Shown in pieces: positions 61,909-64,000 of a DNA stretch of 64,000 bases. The notes under the pieces were generated by a model, which searched no databases, was not told where the DNA came from, and saw only the letters and a list, made by a program, of their open reading frames with translations. Made by a program: the position numbers and the translations under genes. Origin of the DNA: Pelethousia sp034933245. Its GTDB lineage: Bacteria > Bacillota > Clostridia > Christensenellales > CAG-138. How positions within the stretch are numbered: the stretch's first letter is position 1; each line of letters starts with the position of its first letter. The stretch spans positions 43,135-107,134 of the forward strand of contig JAYFNX010000023.1 of NCBI GenBank assembly GCA_034933245.1, in the 5' to 3' direction.

Positions 61909-62910
61909 TTAGATGGCGTTTCCCCTGTGCGCTGGTGCGGATACCCGCAAGGACGAAGCGCTCCCCTTCCGCTCTTTTAGAATCCGACAGATGCGATCAA
62001 TGGAGGCAAACTGCTGCCAAACGGCCTCCCGGGCAAGGACGTCAAGCTTGCGCATGTTTTTCTCGCTCGCATCATCCATCCCCGTGGCATCGGGGTCCAG
62101 CTTCAGCTGAAAGCGCGAATAGTTTGCGCCGCCTATCAGCGCCCGCATCTGATAATTTACCGTTGCGCTGGAAGCGTTCAGCATTAGGGCGCTTATGGGC
62201 ACGGCCCAATCTATAATTCCCCAATTGTCGATTTTCGCGCAGGGCCGGTTATGTTCCTGTAAACCGGTACCGAGGGATACGACGAAAAATTCCCTTTCCA
62301 GCGGATACATATTGCGCGCCTGGGCATAGGCGCACAAAGCCGGGTTGCTGGCGAACACGCCCCCGTCCACTAGGCAGTGGCCTTCCAAGGAAAGCGGGGG
62401 AAAGTAGGTCGGGGCGGCGGTGGTCGCCCGGACAACCTGCGTCAGCAGCGGATCGTCTATAGGCCCGTGGTGGGTTTTAGCAAACGAGGTTTTAAAGAAC
62501 CAGGGCGTGCTGCTGGCCATGTCATAGGCGGTAACCAGAATCTCCGTAAGCGTCTCATGCAGCCGGGTGCCGCCGAGATATTGCGCAAGCATGCGCTCCA
62601 GCGTGCGCGGCGAATAGATAGGCCGCGCCAAACCACCCAGGGTGGCAACTGAACGAAGAAGACTCTTATGAAAGATAGCGCCACCATGCTCAAAATAGGC
62701 GGAACGAATTTGCGCTGCCGAATATTTAGGCTGGCCAAAGCTATTAGGAATAGTCAACATGGCGGACAGAATCCCTCCCGTGGAGGTTCCCGCAATGAGA
62801 TCGAAAAGGTCACAAACCGGCTTGCCCGTCCGCTTTTCAAATTCCGCGAGAAACGTTGCGGGAATAATGCCGCGGATACCCCCGCCGTCGATGGATAAGA
62901 TCGAAACCAT
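61909..62910 (-). CDS. Patatin-like phospholipase
   Basis: A 333-residue lipid acyl hydrolase of the patatin family. The oxyanion-hole DGGGIRG is at residues 8-14, the nucleophile Ser43 is in GTSTGG, and the catalytic Asp182 is in VDGGVFASNP. It hydrolyses phospholipids or triacylglycerols. No transmembrane segment or signal peptide is obvious. It resembles CapV-type lipases by motif, but there is no CD-NTase or other CBASS gene beside it. Convergent with the M20 gene. Confidence 0.88.
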   Translation of the reverse strand: MVSILSIDGGGIRGIIPATFLAEFEKRTGKPVCDLFDLIAGTSTGGILSAMLTIPNSFGQPKYSAAQIRSAYFEHGGAIFHKSLLRSVATLGGLARPIYSPRTLERMLAQYLGGTRLHETLTEILVTAYDMASSTPWFFKTSFAKTHHGPIDDPLLTQVVRATTAAPTYFPPLSLEGHCLVDGGVFASNPALCAYAQARNMYPLEREFFVVSLGTGLQEHNRPCAKIDNWGIIDWAVPISALMLNASSATVNYQMRALIGGANYSRFQLKLDPDATGMDDASEKNMRKLDVLAREAVWQQFASIDRICRILKERKGSASSLRVSAPAHRGNAI

Positions 62911-63028
62911 GCCATCCCGCCTTTCATTTCTGTTCTTACTAGCTTATGGGATGGTTTCGAAATTGGTGAACGCTTATGCCTTTGGAAGATTGCGCAACGC
63001 GGACGCCAAGAGTTTCATGCCTGCTTTT

Positions 63029-63529
63029 TTAAAGCAAGGGAACATCCAGATTGCATAGGATAACGGGGTTCCCATGCTCCTCCAGCAAGGTGATTAAATC
63101 ATCCAACGCAAGGAAAACGGTGGCGTTGTTCTCCAAGGGATGGATTCCCACGCGCTGTCCCTGTAGGCTTTTATCAAACACCATTACGACGGTTTGCCGC
63201 GCATCGTTCAAAAGCCCAAAGGGCGTCACATGCCCCTTTTGCAGCATCAATAATTCTTGGAGCTTTTCCTCGCTGGCAAAGCTGAGCGGGCGGCTTGGAA
63301 TCCGATTCGCCAACATCTTAAAACTCACCGTTTTATGGCCGGGCAGCGTCACAAGATAATAGACCTTCTTCCGATCATCGCGCAAAAAAAGGTTCTTTAC
63401 GACCAGCTCCTTATGCGGGATCGGGAGCGCGTCCATTTCTTCCATCGTATAAACGGCGGAATGCGCATAGGGCGCATAAATAATACCATGCTTGTCCAGA
63501 AGATCATAAATGTCCTGCTTGCTCAGCAT
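63029..63529 (-). CDS. ProX/YbaK-type aminoacyl-tRNA deacylase (ProRS-associated domain)
   Basis: A 166-residue editing domain of the YbaK/ProX family, which clears mischarged tRNAPro. It has KELVVKNLFLRD near 45-57 and the GLLNDARQTV loop near 105 (usual ProX GLINDxxxxV). The ATG at 63529 follows AGGGGAG; the frame runs upstream but without support. Confidence 0.85.
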   Translation of the reverse strand: MLSKQDIYDLLDKHGIIYAPYAHSAVYTMEEMDALPIPHKELVVKNLFLRDDRKKVYYLVTLPGHKTVSFKMLANRIPSRPLSFASEEKLQELLMLQKGHVTPFGLLNDARQTVVMVFDKSLQGQRVGIHPLENNATVFLALDDLITLLEEHGNPVILCNLDVPLL

Positions 63530-63816
63530 AGGCTGCACGCTCCCCTTAATTGATTTTACTAAATTATACCATATTCTACAGGCCGGTGAGCTGAAAGAGA
63601 AAAGCGGCAGGAAGTCCGAAGCGCGGGTTGCTTCTCTACCCATTTATGGCGGCCAGTCAGGATAAAGCGCTGCTTTCCCAAGGCGGTTTCCATGCTGCAG
63701 GCTTAGCGGTGCAACTGCCGATCAAATTATTTTGCCGCCTCAAACAAATGGTGTTGGGGATATGGCAGAGCCGGGCTTTGCCATGACTTTCTGTTTCAAA
63801 CAGGAGAGGAGTATGA

Positions 63817-63822
63817 TATACT
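63817..63822 (+). promoter_or_regulatory. Weak -10 candidate before the terminal lipoprotein
   Basis: TATACT lies 48 bases before the ATG; no good -35 is visible. The 63530-63869 stretch otherwise holds nothing recognised. Confidence 0.3.
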
Positions 63823-63869
63823 GTACCAGCCAAACAGACTTGTATTTTTTGTGAGAGGAAACCAATGCT

Positions 63870-64000
63870 ATGAGAAAGTTTCATATCCTTTTGCCGATAC
63901 TCTTTATCCTTGTGAGCCTATGCACAGCTTGCGGCCCTACCGCGCAAACGCCTGCCGAAGGAATGGATCCTTCCGCAACGGATACGATCGACGTTCCCAT
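63870..64000 (+). CDS. Lipoprotein, N-terminal fragment (cut by window)
   Basis: Only the first 43 codons lie in the window. The ATG at 63870 follows GAGAGGAAA, and the product begins with a basic N-terminus, a hydrophobic core and an LCTAC lipobox, a typical lipoprotein signal. The mature part begins Thr/Pro/Ala-rich. The function cannot be told. Confidence 0.7.
   Translation, partial: MRKFHILLPILFILVSLCTACGPTAQTPAEGMDPSATDTIDVP

Noticed and set aside
61909..62910. CapV-like lipase as part of a CBASS defence system
   Set aside because: The motifs fit a patatin, but no CD-NTase, Cap2/Cap3 or other CBASS gene is near; neighbours are an amidohydrolase and a tRNA editing gene.
1..64000. CRISPR arrays, tRNA, rRNA, prophage or insertion sequences
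   Set aside because: No regularly spaced direct repeats, clover-leaf signatures, transposases or integrases were seen on reading the window.

Overview
The window looks like a chromosome segment of an anaerobic, spore-lineage Clostridia-type Firmicute of moderate G+C. The evidence is a protein made only of the Spo0A DNA-binding domain, an electron-bifurcating-hydrogenase-type gene set, two sensory-type [FeFe]-hydrogenase proteins, SpoIIE-type phosphatase, strong AGGAGG ribosome sites, several TTG/GTG starts and many TTGACA-17-TATAAT-like promoters. I see no rRNA, tRNA, CRISPR array, phage or insertion sequence.

Layout. 1-3.3 kb: a truncated sensor kinase and a MATE exporter. 3.5-9.8 kb: a complete five-gene oligopeptide/dipeptide ABC importer (binding lipoprotein, two permeases, two ATPases) followed by an MgtC-like protein. 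10-16.5 kb: a nine-gene operon with the diaphorase half of a bifurcating hydrogenase (NuoE-, ferredoxin- and NuoF-like subunits) interleaved with two DRTGG proteins, two GHKL ATPase proteins, a PHP-domain protein and a divergent [FeFe]-hydrogenase-domain protein; the catalytic HydA normally next to NuoF is absent. 16.7-19 kb: a PhoR/PhoB-like two-component pair on the other strand. 19.3-22.2 kb: a PAS-containing sensory [FeFe] hydrogenase overlapping a SpoIIE-type phosphatase. 22.3-26 kb: an asymmetric heterodimeric ABC exporter preceded by a tiny coupled gene. 26-30 kb: glycosyltransferase, cyclophilin, polytopic membrane protein and a lone Spo0A C-terminal domain protein. 30-35 kb: ornithine-cyclodeaminase-like enzyme, TauE/SafE permease, TrmB-like regulator and a PLP decarboxylase. 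35-39.7 kb: thioredoxin, a small DUF6132-like membrane protein, a four-domain CoA-disulfide-reductase/rhodanese/TusA/DsrE fusion, and a diguanylate cyclase.

39.7-50.3 kb: a carbohydrate locus. An MFS protein, a ThuA-like protein, an ABC sugar importer and a ribulokinase-like kinase lie on the minus strand; an EamA permease, a SorC-family regulator and a DUF4432 epimerase-like protein lie on the plus strand. The divergent promoters share a TGYCATWTGTSA motif. 50.6-50.95 kb: an isolated transcription unit for a 56-residue methionine-rich membrane peptide. 51-57.2 kb: a MetNIQ methionine importer interleaved with an NAD-type L-2-hydroxyacid dehydrogenase, an FAD-type D-2-hydroxyacid dehydrogenase and an aminotransferase, which together could interconvert 2-hydroxy, 2-keto and amino acids. 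57.3-64 kb: TcdA, cysteine synthase divergent from a cysteine-free Rrf2 regulator with matching operators, a small membrane protein, an M20 amidohydrolase, a patatin-like lipase, a ProX-type tRNA editing protein and the start of a lipoprotein gene.

The most unusual parts are the hydrogen-sensing/bifurcating region (10-22 kb), the hydroxyacid-methionine operon (51-57 kb), and the methionine-rich mini-gene (50.6-50.95 kb).
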